From positions 2,730,001 to 2,794,000 of the forward strand of contig CM074135.1 of assembly GCA_037178625.1 (NCBI GenBank): a stretch of 64,000 nucleotides of DNA, written 5' to 3'. Of the stretch, positions 12,078-19,978 are shown in pieces. The notes below the pieces were generated by a model that was given only the letters and a program-made list of their open reading frames with translations, was not told the origin of the DNA and searched no databases. The position numbers were made by a program, and so were the translations under genes. The stretch comes from Skeletonema tropicum (lineage: Eukaryota; Bacillariophyta; Thalassiosirophyceae; Thalassiosirales; Thalassiosiraceae). Within the stretch, counting starts at the first letter, position 1; each line of letters starts with the position of its first letter.

Positions 12078-12159
12078 TGCATTCGGTGGGATTTGAACCC
12101 ACGAGTGCGAACACACTCGAACTTGAGTCGAGCTCCTTGGACCGCTCGGACACGAATGC
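12078..12159 (-). tRNA. tRNA-Leu(CAA)
   Basis: The minus strand folds as a class II tRNA. The seven-pair acceptor stem GCATTCG/CGAATGC is perfect. The anticodon stem CTCGA/TCGAG carries the loop CTCAAGT (anticodon CAA). A long variable arm follows, then the T arm GTGGG-TTCAAAT-CCCAC and discriminator A. It has no intron, whereas this isoacceptor is interrupted in many eukaryotes. It lies 5 bp downstream of tRNA-Ala in transcription order. Confidence 0.95.
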
Positions 12160-12164
12160 AGGGT

Positions 12165-12236
12165 TGGAGATGCGGGGAGTCGAACCCCGGACTTTCCGCA
12201 TGCAAAGCGGACGCGCTACCACTGTGCCACATCCCC
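12165..12236 (-). tRNA. tRNA-Ala(UGC)
   Basis: The acceptor stem GGGGATG/CATCTCC contains the G3-U70 wobble pair that identifies alanine tRNAs. The anticodon stem TCCGC/GCGGA carries the loop TTTGCAT (anticodon TGC), and the T arm is CGGGG-TTCGACT-CCCCG with discriminator A. It is the promoter-proximal member of a two-tRNA cluster on the minus strand, with only 5 bp before tRNA-Leu. Confidence 0.96.
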
Positions 12237-12633
12237 GATTTGATTCATTCGCCTGACAGTTCCAGGTCCAGTTTGCTTATCTGAAGTGAGAAAGACAAGA
12301 TGGAGTGTCTTTGCCATCTGTTCTATTCTGGTGACAGATTGTTTCTTTGCCGACAGATTGTTTCTTTGCCATCTGTTTGCCATCACTTTGCTTGATGGAT
12401 TTGTTCCACAATCCACAACTGCTTCCAAACTGCACAGAGCACAGAAGATTCGATTCACATCGGATCATCGGCATCGGAACAATGTTGGATCCAAGTACAT
12501 AAAATAATATCATAGCAATCTAAGAATTCAACGCTTCAGTCATATCTATTCATCGACGACGAACGAGCCTTTATCGCAATAGCAAATAGCAAAGCGCACA
12601 TTTAATTCTGTAAAAAAAGCAGCATCCTCAAAA
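12237..12633. other. Intergenic with a short direct repeat
   Basis: Spacer between the tRNA pair and the next plastid-protein gene. A 19-bp unit beginning GACAGATTG is repeated back to back around 12332-12370. No gene was recognised. Confidence 0.5.
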
Positions 12634-13705
12634 ATGAAGAACACAGCAATCCTCCTCGCCGTGTCGGTAGTAAATCAATCCACCGCATTCCTCGCTCCAC
12701 CATCACCATCCTCTCACCATCTAACCTGTACAACCCTCCACGCAACCGCCTTAACACCCGAACAACTCCTCAACTCAGCATCCCTCTGCGCCGATTCCGA
12801 AAGCTGCTCCATCGAAAGTGCCGAATTGTATCTTCGTGAAATCATGTCGGTTCAGGCTGGCTGCGCTACGGCAGAAGAGGAGGATGAGGTTTGTAATGAT
12901 GTTGGTAGGACTAGTGAGGTTGTGGCAAACTTGAGGGAAAAGATTCGGAGGGGGGCCGTCAAGGAGAATGCTGCGTGAGTTTTTATTTCGTACCTTTGAT
13001 ATGTGTGCATGGGATGATTGCACATGTACATAGTATTATCATTCATCTTTTATTACTATGGCATTTAGAAGCTCACTCACATGATCCATATCTCTCATTC
13101 TCTCTCTACCCCTTCGTACCCAACACCCTACATCATCTTCACTCATACTATAATAATACAGCTTCTGGGAAAACCGCCAACAAGAATTCGAAACACTCCT
13201 CACCTCCTCCCTCGACCCCACCACCCAACAACTCAGCCCCACCGCTGCACTCACCCAAGCACCACTCAAACCAGCCTACCTCGCCCTAGCCGCCTTATAT
13301 ACCATCTTTGTCATTTCGATCGTCAACCCCTCTCCCGTAGATGTTACTACCGCCGTGGGTGGAGTAGTCCCATTTACACCTCAGGAGGTATGGTGGTCCA
13401 TTCGTGATGGCTATGTAGGTGACCTAGCATCACATTTGTTACGTAATGGTGGATTGGTAGTGGGTGATACTACCGCCAATGCCGTAGCTGCGAGTTCTTC
13501 TTTGACACCTCAAGAGGTATGGTGGAGTATTCGAGATGGGTATGCGGACAATACTCTCTTTTCGAATGGGGTAGTGGATTTGGGAGAGAATATTGATGGG
13601 GGAGTTGTCCCGTTGAAACCACAGGAGGTGTATTGGGCTGTGAGGGATGGATATGTTGGTGATTTGATTGGGCATTGGTTCCGTAATGGTGGATTGTCGG
13701 TTTGA
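12634..13705 (+). CDS. Plastid-targeted protein with three PQEVWWSIRDGY repeats
   Basis: Two exons, 12634-12974 and 13162-13705, give 294 residues; the 187-bp intron has GTGAGT and TACAG borders and keeps the frame. The N-terminus reads as a signal peptide ending STAFLAP, the classic diatom plastid (ASAFAP-like) cleavage motif. A Cys-containing region follows, with a membrane-like helix around PAYLALAALYTIFVISIV. The C-terminal half holds three related units, TPQEVWWSIRDGYVGDL, TPQEVWWSIRDGYADN and KPQEVYWAVRDGYVGDL. The first and third are each followed by a matching R-NGGL stretch. I do not recognise a named domain. Triplication of an aromatic-rich module next to a membrane helix suggests a thylakoid or envelope anchored binding protein, which is inference. 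Confidence 0.85.
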
Positions 13706-13886
13706 GAGTATTGTAGTCAAAAGTCGCCCCCTACCTGGCAAGAAAACTTATGGGATGTGAGAGATAATTAGTGGTTGAAACAGACGATGACCAAATGTAG
13801 AATGACATCATTGTAGTAAATTATTATTAGTAGACGATGACCAAGTTGTATTTATGAATTGTAGTCATCAACAGTCAAAGTATCAT

Positions 13887-14636
13887 TTAATATTTCAAGT
13901 CTCTGAAGCTGAAGTATTCATCCTCATCATTGCAAAAGATCTCATCATTGCAAAAGAACGTATAATCTCCACTAGTACCACATCTGTCACCTAAATCCCC
14001 ACATACACATTCACACTGAATCATCTTTCCAAGAAATGTATCATCCATCTCCCTCCTTGGCTCTTCTCTACTTCTACTACTTGTCTTGACATCCTGTGCA
14101 GCAGCAGTGTTCTCATTGTGTTCTGTATTCTTGGGTACGTCAAGGAATTCTCCACAGAAGTACATGCAACAGAGCTGAGCATCTTCCAGTACATCGTGCA
14201 ATTCGTCACCACAAGAAGTTTTCTTCCCCGTCGATTGTCTGCACTCTTCATTATCTGCCTTTCGAATTGATGATGACTCATTCATAGCTGAGTTGTTGGA
14301 AGATGGAGTGGAAGATATTGTGCAGATTGTAATCTTGTGTGTTTCAGGTGTTAGTGGTGTCGGGGAAGATTTCCTTCTGGTGGGGGTGAAAAAGTTGTTT
14401 GTCGTGGCTGATCCATAGGATGGTGATTTAGATCGGCGTCGCCGCCCCTTGATAAGCTTTGGATCTTTGAGAGATCTTAAGCTTATATATGTAACAGAAA
14501 AATCTCTTACGGATTCTGTACTATCGATAGTTTTGGAGGTGGCGTCTTCTCGGTATAGATCCGTCATCTTGCTCCTCCTGTTGCGATGATACACAATGTG
14601 TTGATGACACCGGCCAGCACCGGAAGAGCTTAGCAA
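13887..14636 (-). CDS. Hypothetical protein with Cys-rich C-terminus
   Basis: An uninterrupted 249-codon frame. The N-terminal half is basic and Ser/Thr-rich (KGRRRRSKSPS), like a disordered or nuclear region. The C-terminal half has scattered cysteines (DAQLCCMYFCGEF, MIQCECVCGDLGDRCG) and two copies of FCNDE. No family was recognised. The start at 14636 has a palindromic G-box pair 50 bp upstream, which supports a promoter there. Some residues may be intronic and the start uncertain. Confidence 0.5.
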   Translation of the reverse strand: MLSSSGAGRCHQHIVYHRNRRSKMTDLYREDATSKTIDSTESVRDFSVTYISLRSLKDPKLIKGRRRRSKSPSYGSATTNNFFTPTRRKSSPTPLTPETHKITICTISSTPSSNNSAMNESSSIRKADNEECRQSTGKKTSCGDELHDVLEDAQLCCMYFCGEFLDVPKNTEHNENTAAAQDVKTSSRSREEPRREMDDTFLGKMIQCECVCGDLGDRCGTSGDYTFFCNDEIFCNDEDEYFSFRDLKY

Positions 14637-14682
14637 GTCATGAACTCGATACCTACTTCGAGATGGTTTACGGAGAAAAAAA

Positions 14683-14710
14683 TTTCACGTGATCACGTGA
14701 AACGTGACGT
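14683..14710. promoter_or_regulatory. 20-bp palindrome with two CACGTG boxes plus TGACGT
   Basis: Positions 14683-14702 form a perfect 20-bp palindrome holding CACGTG twice (14686-14691 and 14694-14699), followed by TGACGT at 14705-14710. CACGTG and TGACGT are typical bHLH/bZIP sites. A TATA-like box TATAAAA lies at 14717-14723. The cluster is 47 bp upstream of the minus-strand start at 14636 and could also serve a plus-strand transcript. Confidence 0.55.
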
Positions 14711-14850
14711 ACCACCTATAAAATTCTCAACTTGTGTGTGTACTAAACACTCGAAGACCCTCTCTTGCGCTCTCAACTTTTGACGAAAGTTACATCAGCC
14801 TCGTATGGTAGGTCTCTCTCCGCCTCCATGGTGGTCACTCCTGCTACTAG

Positions 14851-15114
14851 CACTCATTCTACAAATATATAGCAGTGTCCTTCAGACCAACACTTGCCAA
14901 ATTGGCTCGAGCTTTCCTTGCCATTCCTGCCACCTCCGCAGCTTCGGAGAGAATTTGGAGTCGTGCATCTCAAGTACTATCCATTAGGAGGTCCAGGATG
15001 GATCCAGAACTTGCCTAGCGAATCATGTACACCCGTGAAAACAACCGCCTTCTACACATGTACTACGAAGAGTTGACGGAGAAGCCTCTCGCTGTGCCTA
15101 CCTTCCTCCATTGA
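14851..15114 (+). pseudogene. hAT transposase C-terminal remnant
   Basis: One frame reads PTLAKLARAFLAIPATSAA then SERIWSRASQVLSIRRSRMD, which matches the dimerisation region at the C-terminus of hAT-superfamily transposases (IPATSAASER). The frame is interrupted by TAG after MDPELA and resumes with RIMYTRENNRLLHMYYEEL to a stop at 15112-15114. Upstream the frame closes at 14848. Only the last ~85 residues survive, so it is a dead fragment. No terminal inverted repeats of the parent element were identified. Confidence 0.75.
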
Positions 15115-15782
15115 GGGATACTGACACGGATATTGGTCAACACGACCACTTGTTGCTCTTCTGAGACTTGTTGAATGAGATGATGGGGGTTTGTGTGTGC
15201 TGCATGAGTAAGCTCTGGGGGGCTTATTTGATCGCAAGGAGCATGGAATAAGAATAGATTAACATAATTGCTCTTTCATTAGTGCTTTCTCGTAAATCTG
15301 CTTTTTTGCTCACATTGGCTCACGTTACGTTACTCACGTCCATCCTCCTGAAAAATTTTGATTTCACACGCGAGGTGTGATGTGATGGAACGTGAACCAC
15401 CTCTAGAGAGAGCGATATCTTTCTCTTGTCCATGCCAATACGTACCTACCCTGCCGATCGGCGGGCGCGGGCGGCGGGCCATTTCAATTTTGAATCGGTT
15501 TTGTATTGAGTTCCCACGTGAATATCCAATTTCAAGCAATTTAAATTTGATTTCATGCGATTTTCATGCGATTCCCGCTGAGGAATGCATGTGAGAGTAC
15601 ACTAGGTTTTTGCTAGACAAAATTGGCCGGCCATCAGCCGATTTTTATGCGAAATGCCCTCCGGCGGTTGCGTGTACTTCGACACACTACACCTCTCTTA
15701 AAAAGTGTCATTGGATCATAATCATTAAGCTAGTAGAAGCAGCAGCAATCCACACCCTTGCCATTATTCATCGGGTAAAATA
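15115..15782. other. Intergenic, nothing recognised
   Basis: Spacer between the hAT remnant and the peroxidase gene. It has a G+C-rich patch near 15455-15480 but no supported gene or repeat. Confidence 0.5.
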
Positions 15783-17630
15783 ATGTCGACTGTAATAGCA
15801 AGGATGTTTCGCAGAGGCAGAGCAGCTATCCTGATCTTCTATCTGATCCAGACAATCGTCATATCATCTCATCCTTCTCACGCCATAGCTGCTGCCGATT
15901 CCGATTCCGATGCAATAGTTGTCAAAGATTCATCCAACATCGCTCCCATCATTGATAACGATGAAGTAGCAAATGAATCTGTCAAGAAGACGAAGCAGAA
16001 GTCACGTCAAGCGGAGGAAAGGATGTGGAATATCAACATTTGGTGGTCAACGCATGATACTTGGTGGCCAACGTATGAACCGACGTATCATCCAACGGTA
16101 TGTTTGTTTCACACAGCATTGACGCCATTTTATTTCACACATGTTATATATTCATATGCTCAATATCCACTTTTCTCTCTCTATTTACGCTGGCTGTACA
16201 TAATTATAACATATAATCATGGAACGAAGACATGGGAAGGATGGTCTACATCATGGAGCAAACCAACATCATGGAGCAAACCAACTGGCAAACCATCTGG
16301 TAACCCAACTCGCAAACCTACATGGAATGAATGGTCACCAACTCGCAAACCGTCTAGCAAACCGACTCGTAAGCCTACGTCTTGGAACAAACCAACGAAC
16401 AAGCCAACTCACAAGCCCACGTCATGGAGCAAACCAACGTCATGGAACAAACCAACGAACAAGCCCACGTCATGGAGCAAACCAACGTCTTGGAACAAAC
16501 CAACGAACAAGCCAACTCACAAGCCCACGTCATGGAACAAACCAACATGGAATTCGGGATCGGGAGGATCCAATAATGATAGCAATAAGTATAGAATTTA
16601 CACAAAGCAGGGCAATCCACTCGGGTACAATCAAGATGGCTGGGATAACCACTTCTGGTGGAAAGGCGTTATTGAAGATGTACGTGGAGAATGTGCCGCC
16701 ATGCTCTACGAAGATTTGGACTATGTTGCCAAGGTTATCCGGCTGTCTTTCCATGATTGTAAAGGGCATAGTGAGGGCTATGGTTGTGATGGGTGTGTCA
16801 ATTTGAATCATATTGATAACATTGGATTGGAAGGTATTATGCAGAAGCTTCGTCCTATCGTGGAGAAATATGGTGAGCACCTTAGTCGTGCTGATACCTG
16901 GATTCTTTGTGCATTGACTGCTTTGGAGATATCTACTTCGAGGAATTATCCTATGACGTTTATTGGTCGACAATCTTGTGAGGACTCGGATAACATTGGT
17001 AACGGAGGGGAGTTTCATGATATCTATGGAGATGAGTCACACACGTACAAACTTTTGCATTTGTTCTCCAAATACTTTGGGTTCGATGCCCAGTGTACTG
17101 TGGCTGTGATGGGTCTTCATGGGATCTCAAAGATGAGACCTGAGAATTCTGGACATGGGAATGGACCTTATCCTGCAACATGGGTCAAAGACGCTTCGTA
17201 CAAGATGACGAATAACTATTTCAAAGGGCTTGACTCTGAGTGGACATATGAAGTACGTGACAATGGCGATTACCCAAAGTTTGGAGAACAATCTCAATGG
17301 TATAATGGGGATTACGATCAAAACCGTTTAGTACTCCTCAATGCCGATATAGCGATGAAGTGGAATTACGAAGAATATGTGGATGATTGGGGTCACATAT
17401 ACTGCAAAGTGAGTGACGAAGCTAAGCACCACGGTGGTATGGATCCAGGGAACGTCCCCACCTGTCCTCGAGCTTACCAGACCTACGATTTTGTGAGGGA
17501 TTATGCGGATGACTATGGCTTGTTCTTGAACAATTTGGAATCCTGCATGGTGCAAATGTACACCACTGGGTACCGCGACGGATATGATGGGAGCTACTAC
17601 AAGTACTACGGAGGTGGCCGTTCATACTGA
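15783..17630 (+). CDS. Secreted heme peroxidase with W/PT-rich repeat stalk
   Basis: A signal-anchor or signal peptide (AILIFYLIQTIVISS) starts the protein. An in-frame, stop-free intron is likely at 16098-16229 (GTATGT border, 132 bp), leaving about 571 residues. A tryptophan-rich patch (WWSTHDTWWPTYEPTYHPT) leads into tandem PTSWSKPT and NKPTHKPT units (about 16240-16550), a cell-wall-like stalk. The peroxidase domain shows the distal Arg/His motif RLSFHDC (His about residue 280 after splicing), the GCDGCV calcium/structural motif, and a proximal His candidate in VMGLHGISKM (about residue 402). Such enzymes use hydrogen peroxide to oxidise organic substrates outside the cell; substrate unknown. 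The proximal motif departs from the usual GxHT form. Confidence 0.85.
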   Translation: MSTVIARMFRRGRAAILIFYLIQTIVISSHPSHAIAAADSDSDAIVVKDSSNIAPIIDNDEVANESVKKTKQKSRQAEERMWNINIWWSTHDTWWPTYEPTYHPTVCLFHTALTPFYFTHVIYSYAQYPLFSLYLRWLYIIITYNHGTKTWEGWSTSWSKPTSWSKPTGKPSGNPTRKPTWNEWSPTRKPSSKPTRKPTSWNKPTNKPTHKPTSWSKPTSWNKPTNKPTSWSKPTSWNKPTNKPTHKPTSWNKPTWNSGSGGSNNDSNKYRIYTKQGNPLGYNQDGWDNHFWWKGVIEDVRGECAAMLYEDLDYVAKVIRLSFHDCKGHSEGYGCDGCVNLNHIDNIGLEGIMQKLRPIVEKYGEHLSRADTWILCALTALEISTSRNYPMTFIGRQSCEDSDNIGNGGEFHDIYGDESHTYKLLHLFSKYFGFDAQCTVAVMGLHGISKMRPENSGHGNGPYPATWVKDASYKMTNNYFKGLDSEWTYEVRDNGDYPKFGEQSQWYNGDYDQNRLVLLNADIAMKWNYEEYVDDWGHIYCKVSDEAKHHGGMDPGNVPTCPRAYQTYDFVRDYADDYGLFLNNLESCMVQMYTTGYRDGYDGSYYKYYGGGRSY

Positions 17631-17822
17631 ACTTGATTTGGATAGTGATCCCAAGTAGATACGTGATTGGCAATGTGGATTCTTATGCGCTCGATAACGA
17701 AAACGCAAGCAAACGAGGCAGCTCCACAAGAGTTTCATGACAAAAAGACGACCGACGGACACATTGAAGTGCTTATGCAATTGAATTCAGTACTAAGTTA
17801 ATCAGATTATGTAGACAAGTAT
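17631..17822. other. Short intergenic spacer
   Basis: Follows the peroxidase stop and runs into the dispersed repeat starting at 17823. Nothing recognised. Confidence 0.5.
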
Positions 17823-18079
17823 GTCCAAGCTTCGGTAGAAGATTAGAGCTGTAGTGTCTTTTGATTATGGTGGTGATGGATAGAGGGAGGTGGGCTCAAA
17901 TTTTGCTGCGGTGTTTCTCCTCCTCCTCCTCCTCCTCCTTCGTCAGATAATTTTTGAATTTGGGAGTCCGTCTCTCTCTAGAGTTTAGAGCCGAAGCTTG
18001 CTGCTGCCGCACACAATATCTACTACAGGGACCTGCCGCGAACTAGACCCCCCTGGTCGGCTTAGACCCCCTCAATCAC
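17823..18079. repeat. Dispersed repeat copy 1, with left end of element A
   Basis: This segment matches 23884-24094 plus about 25822-25860 almost base for base. The main differences are the number of CTC units near 17921-17941 and small indels. It ends with the CAGGGACC terminus of element A, starting at 18026 after a TA, and about 50 bp of that element's interior. It then stops abruptly at about 18079 inside the dioxygenase-like gene. Because copy 2 is interrupted by element C and this copy is not, it gives the empty site for element C. Confidence 0.85.
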
Positions 18080-18879
18080 CCGACCTATTTGTAACATACA
18101 GACCCGCTTCCGGATCCACTTGATCAGGTGAAAGAGGTTGTCCTGTTTCATCATCAAGGAAGAGATCACCAGCGAGAGATGTAAGAAATCCCGAGTCGTT
18201 ATGCCAACCTATCCAATTGTCTTCTTTTAATTGATCTTCTTCGATAGGATAATAATATAGCAGTCGACCCTTTGCCTTTTCAGTGTTTTGCATTGCATCG
18301 AATAGCAAGTCTTTTCTATATCCAACAACTTTCTTTGCAGCCATGGCATCTATATGCTTTGCGACATGAGCAACTGTTTGATGCATGATCTTGCCCAATT
18401 TTTGCGCATTTTGCTTGAAGTGTTTCAATTGTGGTAAAAAAATCTTCATTTGGCCACTTGTTACATGGATAAGACGCTGGATATGTTTCTCTGTCCTCTT
18501 TAGTTCCAGGGACATCAGTAAGGGGGTTGAAGTAGTAAGATGCCTTGGCATAGTCGGGTTCGTCACCCAGCTTTTCTTTTCCATGTGACCAACCAGCGTT
18601 GTAGAAAGATGTTGGATCTTCTAATTCATTGTAACATTCCGGATTTAGGTGAGCGAGAGCATGTGCCATGGGGAGGAACGCATTCTTTGCTTCGACAAAG
18701 TTCGGTATGTTGCGTATGGCAATGATGCCCAATGGAGATGCGGCATCACTAGCTGTTGGTGATGACGAGAGGCGGCCGCCAAATGCACTTTCCAATTCGG
18801 CGGTGAGATCTTTTGATGCATCAGCGATGTCCTCGAAATCGACTACGACAAGATTTGAATAGGATGACGTTGAACTCAT
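18080..18879 (-). pseudogene. Truncated, frameshifted isopenicillin-N-synthase-like dioxygenase
   Basis: The frame from 18879 reads LVVVDFEDIADASKDL, GIIAIRNIPNFVEAKNAF and YNAGWSHGKEKLGDEPDYAK to NKWPNED. It then breaks at a run of seven T (18433-18439 on the minus strand), and the next frame continues FLPQLKHFKQNAQKLGKIM through GRLLYYYPIEED and IGWHNDSGFLTSLAGDLF to GLYVTNRSG. HND is the HxD half of the iron(II) site of 2-oxoglutarate/IPNS-like oxygenases. The second half, including the distal His and Arg, is missing because a repeat begins at about 18079. With a 3' truncation and a one-base shift, the gene is probably dead; the shift alone could be a homopolymer error. Confidence 0.75.
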
Positions 18880-19162
18880 GGTGTAACAGCAGCTAGAGCA
18901 GTACCATCAATGGATTGCGGAGCGTATGGAGTATTGTTTACTTCTTAAGTATGCCGTTGCTGGGTAAGTTATACATCATGAAGCAGTTTAAGTACATCAA
19001 GATTTCATGGTCGTCGGTTGATTTTGAATAATTTTGAATTTTGACCCATCAATGACTTGTCATGCGTTGAGTGACAGTGCGATAGATAGAAATGACTTTG
19101 ACGGCACCGACAAACTGAGTTGCGTACCCCTCTTTTCTGAGTCGCGGCAAAAAAATTCTACA
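18880..19162. other. Spacer before foldback element
   Basis: Contains the upstream region of the broken dioxygenase gene. No other feature recognised. Confidence 0.5.
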
Positions 19163-19676
19163 ATAAGCCCAGACAGACCTCAAATCCGTCGGCCGGGCCC
19201 ATTTTTTTTAGACCTCCACCATGACGGCCGCCTAATAAGCCCCTATATTTTATTCTCGATAACTTTTATTATGAAGCAGATATATACTATACCATTGATA
19301 CTTACCTGTAGAGTATGTTTAGGAGAGCATATGGTATCAAAGAATCGTAGTAATATCTTATTTTCTCGCCGAGATATGCATTTTGGGGTTTACTATGAGC
19401 TTGTCTAACTTTACTGATGGACAAATTTGGCAGGCATGCCCATAGTAAACCCCAAAATGCATATCTCGGCGAGAAAATAAGATATAAGTACGATTCTTGG
19501 ATACCATATGATCTCATAAGTATACTCTACAGGTCTGCATCATTGGTTTAGCATATATCTCCGTTATAGTAGAAATTAAAGTTATGGGCTAGTCAGGCGG
19601 CCGCCATGGTGGAGGTCTCAAAAAAATGGGCCCGGCCGACGAATTGGTGGCGGGAACGGAGACTGTCTGGGCTTAT
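19163..19676. mobile_element. Foldback (hairpin) element
   Basis: Left arm 19163-19396 and right arm 19441-19676 are inverted copies around a 44-bp loop. The innermost 35 bp are perfectly complementary; the outer ends read ATAAGCCCAGACAG and CTGTCTGGGCTTAT. The arms diverge in the middle. It has no coding capacity. It resembles a foldback or MITE-type element; a target-site duplication could not be fixed. Confidence 0.8.
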
Positions 19677-19978
19677 ACCTACCACACATCTGTTGTGCTA
19701 CAATACCTCGATTTTTAAAAGTTCCCCAAAAAGTGGGGCCAACTTACCAGTACCTTTATGGCGACGAACAACTAGCGTACCTACGTTTCAAACCAACACT
19801 CTCCCGAATATCAGAAAGATTTTTTCATTTTATTCACGAGAAAATTTTTGGCAAGACCAGTCAAGACCACACCCGTGCACGCAGCCTGACACAAAGATCC
19901 GAATTTGATGAAATAATCCATTGATCGTGCCAAAGGGAGGTAGGCTGATAGATCAGGCTGCCTCATAAATCAGAAACC
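19677..19978. other. Upstream region of the ferritin-like gene
   Basis: About 300 bp without a supported gene, lying between the foldback element and the start at 19979. No clear TATA box was picked out. Confidence 0.45.

Noticed and set aside
11892..12284. Several 74-101-codon frames across 11.9-12.3 kb
   Set aside because: They run through the two tRNA genes on both strands and have no protein similarity.
16219..16806. 195-codon frame overlapping the peroxidase stalk, rich in QTNEQ-like repeats
   Set aside because: It is the shifted reading of the PT-repeat DNA; the peroxidase frame has the domain evidence.
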